From Azadirachta indica (Eukaryota > Streptophyta > Magnoliopsida > Sapindales > Meliaceae): a stretch of DNA of 64,000 nucleotides. Under the pieces are notes generated by a model. The model made no database searches, was not told where the DNA came from, and worked only from the letters and a program-made list of their open reading frames with translations. Made by a program: the position numbers and the translations under genes. The stretch lies in NCBI GenBank assembly GCA_022749755.1, contig CM040447.1, positions 16,095,087 to 16,159,086 on the forward strand, in the 5' to 3' direction. Shown here one piece after another: positions 35,301-44,896 of this stretch. How positions within the stretch are numbered: the stretch's first letter is position 1; every line of letters starts with the position of its first letter.

Positions 35301-35893
35301 GAATTTCTAAATTTTTAGGAAAAAACTGAGTTAACAGTTTAAGCAACATATCTACTGATTTATTACTCCATTTATTAAGGACTTTTATATGCATCAACCT
35401 TATAATGAAATTTAGTGAACTTATACGTGCTCCAGGAAAAGGCATTTTTTGAGGTTTGCCTAATAAATCAAACAAAAAATCACAATTTGCTTGCTTTGTT
35501 TGACGAAGAGTTTTAAAATTCCCTTCATCTTGTGATTGGACGTTAGATGCATCCCATGTTGCTGGACCATAAAGATCATGCAACAAACTAAAAATATCAT
35601 CATCCTCAAGGGTAGTATTATGACTATTTTCAGAATTTCCTCCACTTCCAAAACTATGTTGAAAATTTCCCCATGGTAAACCCATGTATGATATGCAGGA
35701 GAGATTCCAAATTGGTATAAGTGATGACTAACAACGTCAAAAGAATGTGTAAATACATTTAATCACTTGATGCATAGACATCGAATGAATTAGCATCATC
35801 TGCACATTTCTTTGCTACTTTTATGAAAGAGTTGATACCATCAAGGTATTCACGAGAAAGTCTATCTTGGATTTGCATCCAACTTTTATCCAT
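32335..35893 (-). pseudogene. TNP2-like CACTA transposase, inactivated by stops
   Basis: The ATG at 35893 opens MDKSWMQIQDRLSREYLDG, the transposase-associated N-terminal domain. After a gap the TNP2 domain follows: 35685-35065 (DIFSLLHDLYGPATW, then MPFPGARISSLNFIIRLMHI), 35049-34744 (ILRHPADGESWKEF, LATDGFNPFGNMYNSYSIW, VILVPYNLQSWKCMKEPF) and 34631-34180 (YASLFGWSTKGYLACQVC, DVMHIEKNIFESLIGTL). The DUF4218-like part (33819-33574, HLATYLPLEAKYGRPV; 33552-33274, YKRYVKNKARPEDLIAKAYI) and the DUF4216-like part (32985-32668, VYHYSGCNVNGVRFHT, DFYGVLIDIIEL) come next, with an acidic tail to 32335. From 35685 to 33850 the reading stays mostly in one frame with single stop codons between blocks, so decay is mainly by substitution. 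Introns account for the gaps near 33040-33270 and 33560. Confidence 0.85.
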
Positions 35894-37653
35894 TGATAAC
35901 CTCCTGACAACATAGTTTGGTCATCATTTCAACAAAATTCTACAAATTCAAGACATGCAACATCAAATCTATCGCCTTCTCCATCCTAAAAGGGTAAGGC
36001 CCTATCCCATTTAAGAATATATATTCCATACCGAATATCATAGTTCCATAAAATGTTTCAATGTATAGAAATTTCGGCAGCATCTCCCCTTAGTCCTCCA
36101 AGTACACGACCAAAATTTACGAATTTGTACAAAACAAAAGTTTGTAAACCTTTTATGCACCCAGAGAACAAAAGGGAGATAGTTACAAAATTTCTATCAA
36201 TGGAATAGTCAAGGAACTAACCATCCCCGACATGAAATTACATATTCTCAAACTGTCCAAATCTAGACAATTTAAGAAACAGTAGTTGATATATAATCTT
36301 ATTTGCGACATGTAGTGACAATAAAGAGAACACATCAAGTAATGTATCTTAAACGGGTCTAAGGTTTTTTCATGTAATGTCAAGCATATAGCTAATAACA
36401 TAAAGTATAGTAAAGAGATAAAAATTGCATAACTAACACAAAACGTGCTTAAAGGAAACAATAGATAAACATTAATTTTTCTTATTTTAAATTATGTTCT
36501 ATGCCCATGTGTTTGACTTGACTACTCAAGCTTATTTTCTAGTTTGTAAAATAATTGCTTTAATATCTTATATTTAATTAATTTGGTATATATACTTCTT
36601 ATTCTAATTTGTAAGGTGATTGCTTTAATATCTTTGTATTTCATTAATTTGGTGTGCAATTTATATTGTTATAAAAAATAAATCTGTTGATATAAAACAT
36701 ATTTATAGATTAGAATAGAATAAGAGAAGGAGGGACAAAATGGGACTATATATGTGCTGTATGTATGATATTGGTTTTGTTTTTGTTATAACAAAAAGCT
36801 TAAAGGAATAAATAGTAATTATTGTCTACTATTATTACCATTTATGAAAATATTTACTTATGTCCATAATTTTAATTTATATTTTTCATTATGTTTTGCA
36901 ATTCCATAAGTAAAATTTGGAACATAATAATTTATGTATTTTCATGCAACGATTCTAAATTTTACCCTTAAAAAATAGTTCAATTAATTAGATAACGATT
37001 GATTATTTATTAATCATAAACTAAGTGAATTGATAGTATGGGATATTTTTGAGGTAACTAATATTTTTGGGTTATGGTTGTAATGGAACATGCTTATGTT
37101 ATGTGCCATTAATTATTTCTAAAAAAATATCACTATTCTTACCAAATACATATTAATTAAAAATGCTTATGGAAATTCAACACCTATTAGATTTTCTGAG
37201 TGTATTCGTGAAAATACTACTTTATCTTAATTATTAAAAAAATATTCTTATAGTTAAATTTAACTTACTCCGGAATGGCTTCTAATTGAGTCATGAAATA
37301 TAATAGCAAATATATATTTTGTGAGTGAGAAATTGAAGAATGTTACATGGGCAATGTTGTTATAAAGCACTTGATGAGTTAACACAGAATTGTTGATAAA
37401 TAGAGCTATCTTGTTGCTAAGTTTTAGTATACATGCTAACATTAACACTTTGAACAGCAAATTGTCCTATTAAGCAATAAGAAACTGATCATTACTAACA
37501 TTCAAAATTCACAATAAACTGTACAAAATACAAACAAATCTTTAATGTTTCTGAAAATTAGTTTTCAAAGAAATTCAACACCTAATTTTCTGTCAATACA
37601 CAGCATTATTAAGCTCATTTGCTCCATTCATAACCACGTACTATCATATGGAG
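35894..37653. other. Non-coding stretch upstream of the TNP2-like gene
   Basis: AT-rich; probably intron or leader of the CACTA transposase gene. No supported coding sequence. Confidence 0.4.
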
Positions 37654-37860
37654 TAATCAATACACAAGCTTCAGTTGAGCAATATTGCATAATTATATTT
37701 AAAACTAAGAATTCAACTATATTGTAAAGTAATCAATACACACACTGATAATTGCAATATTGCATAGCTATATTTAAAACTAAAAATTCAATACACAGGT
37801 CAGCATTCATACAAAGACATAGTATAGTTATATTTAAAGCTAAGAATTCAAGTTTTAACC
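37654..37860. repeat. Three imperfect tandem units of about 60-80 bp
   Basis: Each unit carries caatacaca, then a stretch ending ttatatttaaaactaagaattca (variants tagctatatttaaaactaaaaattc and agttatatttaaagctaagaattc). Starts are at about 37657, 37732 and 37788. The short open frames across them have no meaning. Confidence 0.7.
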
Positions 37861-38244
37861 ACAACATTAAGAAGGATGAAAAATTGAACTCACCTCAATT
37901 AATTGTTTCTGTCAATTTTCTGTCTCTTCTCAAAATTTAGAAGCTTTAATTCGAATCCTGAAACATTCAATAGAGTAATTAATTAGTTGCTATATCTAAT
38001 TAAAATCAAAAAGCTACATAACAAATTTGCGAATCAATTTTTCACCGAATTGTAAACCACTTTTGTGAAGAGCTGATACCTAATTAAAAACATTTAAATT
38101 TAAACAAGCTAATAAGCAATGAAAATAAATAACAGCTCATCGAAGATAGGAGACGAAGAATGGTAGAAAGAGGCGAGTGTAGAGGAGACGGTAGACAAAG
38201 TGGTGAAGAGGGACAGCATATTGTTTGGGTGGCGGCTGTTAACG

Positions 38245-38419
38245 GTGAACAGCAACGACACGGGGAGAGGCGAATGACGACGGTGCGGTGAGAGGCGAAC
38301 GGCAACTGCACGGGGAGAGGCGAACAGCGACAGCTCGGGGAGAGTCGAATGGCGACAGCGCAGGGAGAGGCGAACGGTGACGGCTCGGGGAGAGGCGAAC
38401 GGCGACGGCGCAGCGGCTT
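38245..38419. repeat. GC-rich 25-bp minisatellite, seven units
   Basis: Units of 25 bp start at 38245, 38270, 38295, 38320, 38345, 38370 and 38395, of the kind gcgaacggcgacggc plus tcggggagag; the last one is partial. Their GC content contrasts with the AT-rich surroundings. Confidence 0.95.
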
Positions 38420-38464
38420 TTAACAGCAAGGGAAAGTGTTTAGAGGATTTGCATTTAGGGTTGC

Positions 38465-38465
38465 A

Positions 38466-38498
<33 letters not shown>

Positions 38499-38500
38499 TA
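38465..38500. repeat. (CATA)n(TA)n microsatellite
   Basis: acatacatacatacatac then atatatatata. Confidence 0.95.
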
Positions 38501-38510
38501 AAGCATATTA

Positions 38511-39286
38511 ACAATAGGAACTCTGTACATTTAGCAAATATGATATTTTATTACACGTCATACCAAAATAATACGTAGATCCTTAGGGACTTATTTGTTA
38601 TAAGTAAATTTATACCCTAATTATTATTGATACTTAGCCTTTTGTGTTTTACATTGTTAAAATTTATCAATATTAATATTTAGTCATTATTATTTATACT
38701 TAGCTATTATTGTTGATTAGACAACTATTTGTCAATATTGATGCTTAATTGTTATTGTGCTTACACCTTGATATGGTAGTTCAAAAATATTTTGATTATA
38801 TTGTTATATGGAACATTTGTTTGGTTGGCTAGTATTCACATTGATGTATAAGATATATAATAGCTTAATAATTTTAATATTGGTTGATTAGAATCCATTC
38901 TAGTTTTAATATCTTATTCTTTATTACAACCTTTTGGATCACAGCTGTTTAGGAGATCGTAAAACGATCATTTGCGAATACTTGGCTACAACAAAATTAG
39001 CATCATGGAGGAGAGGCCTCCAAAATCTCTCAAGGCTCGCTATGGTGGTTGATTACAATACAATGACATAATAATTCTGCATAGAGAAGTTTTATTGTGT
39101 TTGCACATGACAATGTGCAAAACTTTTTCATGTATCTTATTTGACCTTGCTCTCCATGTATTCTTGCACGCATTGTGATGAAATCATTATTAATGAAAAA
39201 GCTTCAAGTCCTTTTGCTCAAAGCATTGTTTCTTATTTTCATTATGTTTATTTTTATATTATTATTGAATTTATTTCAAAAAAATG
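38511..39286. other. Non-coding stretch
   Basis: No gene or known repeat recognised. Confidence 0.5.
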
Positions 39287-40176
39287 ACTATTAGGTCCCT
39301 ATTGTTTGACAAAATATACTAATAAGTCCTTAAGATTTGAAAAATACCCATCCAAGTCCTATTATGTTAAGCTTTAATAACCAATTGGATGGTGAACAAT
39401 GCAATTATATTTTTATCTTACTTTATTTGCCATCGATCATCACTGACTGTCACCATCGATCACTATTTGTTTCATTATGGATATCATTAGAATTCTTGTC
39501 GCATGATTTACACAATTGTACTATTATTATCTCTGTTTGAGCAGCCGTTCGCTATAAATTTGAAGTTAAATTTTTGGATTTTAAAACTTCAACTTTAAAT
39601 GTATGGCAAACGGTTGCTTAAACGGAGATAGTAATGGTACCATTGCACAGATCATTCGACGAAAATTCTAATAGTAATGACAAGGACCTAAACAAAGTAG
39701 AGTTACCATTGACGGTCGACAACCAACGACCGTTGGTGACTAATATCAATTTGGGTCCCCATGGATATCATTGTAATTTCTGTGGAAAGATTTACACAAT
39801 TGTATCATTACCATCACCATTTAAGCAACCATTCGCCATAGATATGAAGTTGAAGTTTTAGAATTCTAAAATTTAATATTAGATTTACAGCAAACGATTG
39901 CTCAAACGAAGATGATAATGATATCATTGTATAGATCGTTCGACAAAGATTCTAATGATATCCATGGTAAAATAAATAGTGATTAATGATGGCAATTAAT
40001 GGCGGTCAGCGGCAAATGAAGTAAATAGTCATAATGACATATCAGGAGTAAAAATGTAATTACACTATTTACTGTCCAAATAGCCGTTAAAACTTAAAGA
40101 ACTAGGACTTGTATGCATATTTTTCAGACCTTAGAACTTATCAATACATTTTGTCAAACAATAGCGACCTAATAGT
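39287..40176. mobile_element. Foldback element: 890-bp palindrome with nested hairpins
   Basis: The left end reads actattaggtccctattg then tttgacaaaat; the right end is its reverse complement (ccaat... as caatagcgacctaatagt). Pairing continues inward: aagtcctattatgttaa against ttaaagaactaggactt, and ggatatcattagaattcttgtcg against cgacaaagattctaatgatatcc. Inside are two tandem secondary palindromes (about 39500-39655 and 39790-39945), each with acacaattgta on one side and a matching arm on the other, e.g. gagcagccgttcgc against gcaaacggttgc. No coding capacity. Terminal target duplications were not clear. It could be a Mutator-like or foldback transposon. Confidence 0.8.
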
Positions 40177-40239
40177 TTTTTTTTTCCAAATATATATGAT
40201 TGGATAGAAATTAACCCAAAATCAAAAGTCATGATAATT

Positions 40240-40492
40240 TTCATTTAATGAATAGTGTATTTTTACAACAGAAATATATGGTATAATTATTTCAAGACCT
40301 TGTGACACTTTTATTAAAAATTATGTGATATATTTATACCAAGATCACTTGACAAAAATATCTATCACAAATACATGCATGTTTAAAACAGTCAATGATT
40401 TATGAATAACGCATTAATGATAGTTCATAATCAGTCAAGTAGAGTGTTTCTTGATATTTTTTATAATCAAGAAAGCTCAATTTTCTAGTAGT
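40240..40492 (-). mobile_element. Possible CACTA-type terminus of another family
   Basis: The minus strand from 40492 starts cactactagaaaattgag, the form of a plant CACTA end (cactac.agaaaa). The following 250 bp carry words such as tcaagtgatcttggtat and aagtgtcacaaggtcttg that could be subterminal repeats. They do not match the gcgacaaca repeats of the other CACTA copies. No partner end was found. Confidence 0.35.
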
Positions 40493-40840
40493 GAATTTTT
40501 TCTATAATTATATTATTGAATATTTTGTTTCCTTTAAATAATAGCCTGGTAATGCCTGTATAGATGCTCACTATTATTCAAAATATATTTTAAAATGTGA
40601 GAAATGTGTTATATTTTCGATAGAATCAAACTTATAAATTTAGTAAAAAACTATTATTTTTATTTTTTCTTTCATTTCACACTACCTTTCTTTTTTCATT
40701 TTGTACAGTCGCTCTCTCGATTTCTCCATCATGCATACTTCAGTGATTTGTGTAAAAATTTTATATGGTATATACATTGTCTTAAAAGCACTTTTATCAA
40801 ATTAATATCCTATGAATTTTAAAGCATCTTTAATTACTTT

Positions 40841-41267
40841 AGGGCTTGTTTGTTCTTTTATTTAAAGTTTGAATATAATTATTTAGATATTTAAGAGCTA
40901 TTTGTTTTTAAATTATATTTGAATATTTATTAAAAACATTTAAATATAATTAAGTTAAAAATTTTAACTTATATTTAAATAAATAAATATCTGAATAATG
41001 TAAATATTTTATTTATCAAAAATACTCTTAATTTATTACTCAATATTTATATATGTCAACAACTTTTAATATATTAATTTAAGATTTTTAGTTATATATA
41101 TCAACATATCAGTTTTCGATATTTTATTTTTATAAAAATAAAATTTTAATATTTATATTCACACAGTTAAGGTAAAAATAATAAATATATTAATTAAATT
41201 TAGATTTCAGTCAAATTTAAATTTCAACCATATTCAGATTTTAGTTTGAAAAAATAAATACTACCTT
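40841..41267 (-). mobile_element. MITE-like element, copy B
   Basis: It is the reverse-oriented counterpart of 18256-18661: it starts (plus strand) agggcttgtttgttc and ends aaataaatactacctta. The middle is very AT-rich. Similarity runs across the full length, so both copies are nearly complete. Confidence 0.7.
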
Positions 41268-41298
41268 ACTCTAATTCTTATTCACAGAAAATAAACTC

Positions 41299-41560
41299 GG
41301 GAGAATGTCTCATTTTCCCTTGATTTTTAAATTAATGTCCTATTATCTCTCATTTTTTTTAATATCTTATTACTCTTTTCAGTTCTGATTTTATCATTTA
41401 ATATTTCAAATATTTTTGTTTTTATCATTTTGTAAACTAATTAAATCGAAGAGAAAAACCAAAAAAAAAAATAAGAATCAAGGGTAATAAAATATTAAAA
41501 AAATATAAGAGCATAATAAAGTATTAGCTCAAAAATTAAAGTGATAATGGGCATTTTCCC
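41299..41560. mobile_element. Short foldback MITE (about 260 bp)
   Basis: The left arm gggagaatgtctcattttcc and following aatatcttattactcttttcag pair with the right arm (aagggtaataaaatattaa ... gataatgggcattttccc). The arms are about 95-100 bp. No coding capacity. A target duplication was not evident. Confidence 0.6.
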
Positions 41561-43050
41561 TGTAAACCCACTCCTTCCTTTTTGTTAACATTTTGTTTAA
41601 TTAGCTACTGTACCATATACTCAGTTCCAGAATCTTTTAAACTCGGTTTCCAAAATCTGGGCTTTACTTCTCTTCACTTTCCACTGGGTCTCAAATGACA
41701 TTCAAGCTATTAAATTGACTTAATCCGACCAAAATTCATCCTTTATTCGTCACAAATTACTCAAATCCATTTCAAGATATTTTTGTTGTTGATGTTTTGA
41801 TATATATTTAAACGGAAAGTGAAAAATTAATGGCTTGTACATGTTAGATTGAAATTTGAAGCAGACGCCATGATCTATTTTTTTTTTTTATATATCTATC
41901 CTCTACACTTACTGATTTCTTCTAGCTACGGAGAAGAGGGAAAATATGAAAAATATATTGTAGAGAAAGAACTGGTAGAGAATGAAGAAAGATTAAAAAA
42001 TAAAATATAATGATACCAGTATAAGAAATTAATTTTATTACAATTGTGTCAGTCATTTATTTTTCTTTTTGATGAACAAACCAAAATAAAGAAATGCCCT
42101 GGAAATAAGAATTTTAATGTGAATAGTTGGATTCTACCGCCTTGCTAAGAATTCCCACATCGCCTAAATCATCTTTCCTCCCTTCATTCTTCCTATATGT
42201 ACATGTTTCTATGAAGGATTGGTGTGCACGAATTAAATGAAAATTACGAAAGCTATTTGAGTTTATACAAAATTTGCACATATACCCCTAAGTGCATTTT
42301 AAGGTTTTTTTTACATAGAGTCGTGTAAGACAAATTACAAAGGGTACTAAACATTTTTTCAAAAATAAATACAGAAACTTATTAGAAATTGTCTTTGTCT
42401 TGTTGGTGTGTTTTGAGTAGTCTTTGTACAGCTTGTTGGTGTGTTTTGAATAGAGCAGTAATGTGAGGTATAGTGCGAAGCTGTGTAGTGTTGCTGGATA
42501 TGAAATATCTTTGTATATGTACCTTAGCGAACTTTAATGCGGGTATTAATATCTATTTTATAGTATAGATGATTTTTTAATGTCATACTAAAATCCGGGC
42601 TTTTCGTATAAACATATATGCTAAATTTTCGAATTTTTGTTGAATTGTAATTTGCTTGAGCTGGTAATTGAGAGGTTTGTACATATGAGTAGATAATTTT
42701 CTTTTAAGTATAAAAATTACAAGAAATGAGGGAAAATAAAATACATAAACATATTAAAGGATTTAATAGTTTCCTTAGTTCCTAGTAGTCAATTCTGTTG
42801 CGAAGTTATTGCTCGTCCACTACTTATCCTTTCTCATTTCCTTGCAATCTATCATACATTCTGTATGATCAATTTTTTTGAATTAGGTCAAAATATTTTT
42901 CAATTGACATTGATTGATCTCAGAGGAAGCCATATCTTCCAATTATATGTTTGAATTAGTGTCCGGATTGCTTTTACGTCAACTCAACTCACCCGATAAG
43001 GATCACAGTTTATGTATTTTGCAGTACTTCCCATTTGAGTCACAAGCAAG
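41561..43050. other. Non-coding upstream region of the plus-strand F-box gene
   Basis: No gene is seen. The last part, before 43050, is probably the promoter and untranslated leader of the F-box gene; no TATA box could be singled out. Confidence 0.4.
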
Positions 43051-43188
43051 GTAAGTGCATGTTCGTTTTTCACTTTTGCTTTGACTTAGGAAATAGCTTT
43101 TTCATCGAATACATAATGTGAATGAAATATTTTCGTAGGAAGAAAGAATTTTGCATGCTATTAAATATATTTAAATCCTAATTTGCAG
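43051..43188 (+). other. Putative intron in the 5' untranslated leader of the F-box gene
   Basis: A strong donor (cacaagcaag/gtaagt) at 43051 and an acceptor after a T/A-rich stretch (cctaatttgcag) ending at 43188 define 138 bp directly upstream of the start codon at 43201. No transcript evidence is available. Confidence 0.5.
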
Positions 43189-43200
43189 GTGAGAACGATA

Positions 43201-44343
43201 ATGGTGACAAGCATTCGATATTTGTCACATGATATGACGGTTGAAGTTCTGTCAAAACTACCAGTAAAATCTTTATTGAGATTTAGATGCGTTTGCAAAT
43301 CTTGGTATGCTTTATTTCGAAACACTAGTTTCATCTCGCAACACCTAAAAAATGAAGACAGCTATCGTTTGTTTCTTTCCTTTTTTGTTGAGGATGAGGA
43401 CGAATTTAACTATCCTGCAGATTCTTTGTGTTTATTTCCTGACGAAACTCTAACCGACTTATCCATGGAAGATCTTAATCTTTATCAGCCCTTACGTGAA
43501 TTTCTTGGGGGTCCTTATGACGGCATATTTTGTATTAATGGAAGTAATAGTAATCGTCTATTTTTATGGAATTTTGCCACTAAAGAGACAAGACTTCTTC
43601 CAAGACTTAAAGTCGTCTTTCCTCGTTATACTCATATTTATAGTACTAATATTGGATTTGGATTGGATACTATAAATAATGACTACAAGTTGGTTATGAT
43701 ATTCTGCTTGTGGAATGTGAAGAGGAAATTATTACATGAATTTTTCCATCTTGCTGTGTACACCCTACACAATAATGCTTGGAGAGATTTTGAATATATT
43801 AAATTAGATCGAGATCGTTACTGCATGAATGATTCATCTGATAGCATACACTTAGATGGGATTTGCCATTGGTTATCTAGTTTTCAAAGTAATAATCAGA
43901 AAGTGATCCTATCATTTCACATGGGCAATGAAATGTTCCAAGAAGCAAATGTACCGGACAAAATTTCTGAATTGGAACACGTGACTCTTGGATTATATAA
44001 TTACTGTATTTCTTTATTATGTTTAGATGAAGTGGATAACTGTTTTAGCATATGGATGATGAAAGAAAGAAGCTGGACCAAGATATTAACTGTTGGACCT
44101 GTGGTCGGAATCTATATACCACTTGGACTTTGGAAGAAAGGTGCATTCTTTTTACATTCCAACAATGAGCAGCTACTATTATATGAGCCCAGTAATCAAG
44201 AGACGCGTGATCTTGGACTTCAGAGTTTATGTTTTTCAGTTCATATTTATAAAGAGAGTCTAATTCCAATAAAAGGAGGGGATAATTGGTTTGAATTCTT
44301 TGACATTCCATGGCATATTTTGAATGTGCCGCTAACAGATTAG
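43201..44343 (+). CDS. F-box/FBA protein, CPR1/SLF-like (380 aa)
   Basis: A putative SCF E3 substrate receptor. The F-box is at about residues 8-50 with LPVKSLLRFRCVCKSW at about 20-35. The FBA region shows FLGGPYDGIFCINGSNSN, LFLWNFATKETRLLPRL, NIGFGLDTINNDYKLVMI, AWRDFEY, IWMMKERSWTKILTVGP and IYKESLIPIKGG. Length and domain order match the gene at 18957-20084, to which it is clearly paralogous, though in opposite orientation and about 23 kb away. The ATG at 43201 was chosen; an upstream in-frame TTG at 43183 lies at a probable splice acceptor. The frame is uninterrupted to the TAG at 44341. The IWMMKE and YKESL blocks also occur in S-locus F-box proteins, but the general family is large, and nothing here shows a role in self-incompatibility. 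Confidence 0.9.
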   Translation: MVTSIRYLSHDMTVEVLSKLPVKSLLRFRCVCKSWYALFRNTSFISQHLKNEDSYRLFLSFFVEDEDEFNYPADSLCLFPDETLTDLSMEDLNLYQPLREFLGGPYDGIFCINGSNSNRLFLWNFATKETRLLPRLKVVFPRYTHIYSTNIGFGLDTINNDYKLVMIFCLWNVKRKLLHEFFHLAVYTLHNNAWRDFEYIKLDRDRYCMNDSSDSIHLDGICHWLSSFQSNNQKVILSFHMGNEMFQEANVPDKISELEHVTLGLYNYCISLLCLDEVDNCFSIWMMKERSWTKILTVGPVVGIYIPLGLWKKGAFFLHSNNEQLLLYEPSNQETRDLGLQSLCFSVHIYKESLIPIKGGDNWFEFFDIPWHILNVPLTD

Positions 44344-44896
44344 TATTTGAAATGGAAACTCATATGCCGATGAAAGAAATTACGAAAAGAATAAAAAAAC
44401 TATGGTGTTTCTGCGACGACAAGAGTAAACTCGTATACCTCGAGCTCTGTTTGCGCGGAAAAGTAGTTACTTCCTATATTGAAATACAACGCAATATAGA
44501 ATAAATGAAAATTCCAAGCATAAATTATTTATTATATAAGCCAGGACTGTCAATGCTGTACGAAATCATTTACCTTATCATTAATTTTCTCTCCTAATAA
44601 AGCAAATTATTGATATATTAAAAAAGTAGTTGTTTTTTGACTTATATTTAACAACTTGTTAAAAATCTCTTACTATAATTGAGATAAAAATTTTAATGCA
44701 AATGTCGGATAAAATAAATATTTTGTTTCTCAATTATATTCTTAATTTATTCTCACCAAAAATTTAAAAATAACATATTGAATTCAAAAATTCATAAAGT
44801 CTCACCAAGAATTAGAACATAGGGTATCCACGGACATGAGAGAATTCGTAAAACAAATCACTTTTTATATCTAACTAAATTATCAACGAGTCATAT
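44344..44896. other. Non-coding 3' flank of the F-box gene
   Basis: No gene supported. A short open frame at 44310-44504 overlaps the F-box stop and has no known similarity. Confidence 0.5.

Larger units (their letters stand above)
37893..38500 (-). other. Probable 5' leader exons of the CACTA transposase gene
   Basis: On the minus strand an exon at about 37960-37893 is bounded by a good acceptor (atgtttcag/gattcg) and a good donor (ttgag/gtgagttc). Upstream lies a GC-rich segment ending with aaccctaaatgcaaatcc at about 38462-38445. Its position 5' of the TNP2-like gene suggests a spliced 5' untranslated leader. Other reading: an unrelated promoter region captured by the element. Confidence 0.4.
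27219..38510 (-). mobile_element. CACTA (En/Spm-like) transposon, 3' terminus present, 5' terminus not found
   Basis: The low-coordinate end begins cactacaacaaaaacc at 27219, followed by about 700 bp of subterminal repeats. Two minus-strand genes follow: a TNPA-like gene (30610-28190) and a TNP2-like transposase (35893-32335), with a probable leader exon region up to about 38500. This is the standard layout of plant CACTA elements. The expected second terminus with the same gcgacaaca motifs was not found between 36000 and 40500, so the 5' end is either truncated or diverged; the upper limit given is that of the leader region. Both genes contain stops, so it is not autonomous now. Confidence 0.8.

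Noticed and set aside
38084..38483. Protein with repeated Ser-Pro-Arg-rich units
   Set aside because: The pattern follows from the 25-bp minisatellite, whose period is not a multiple of three; more likely leader or regulatory DNA.
44310..44504. Small gene overlapping the F-box stop codon
   Set aside because: Overlaps the end of a well supported gene in another frame and shows no similarity.
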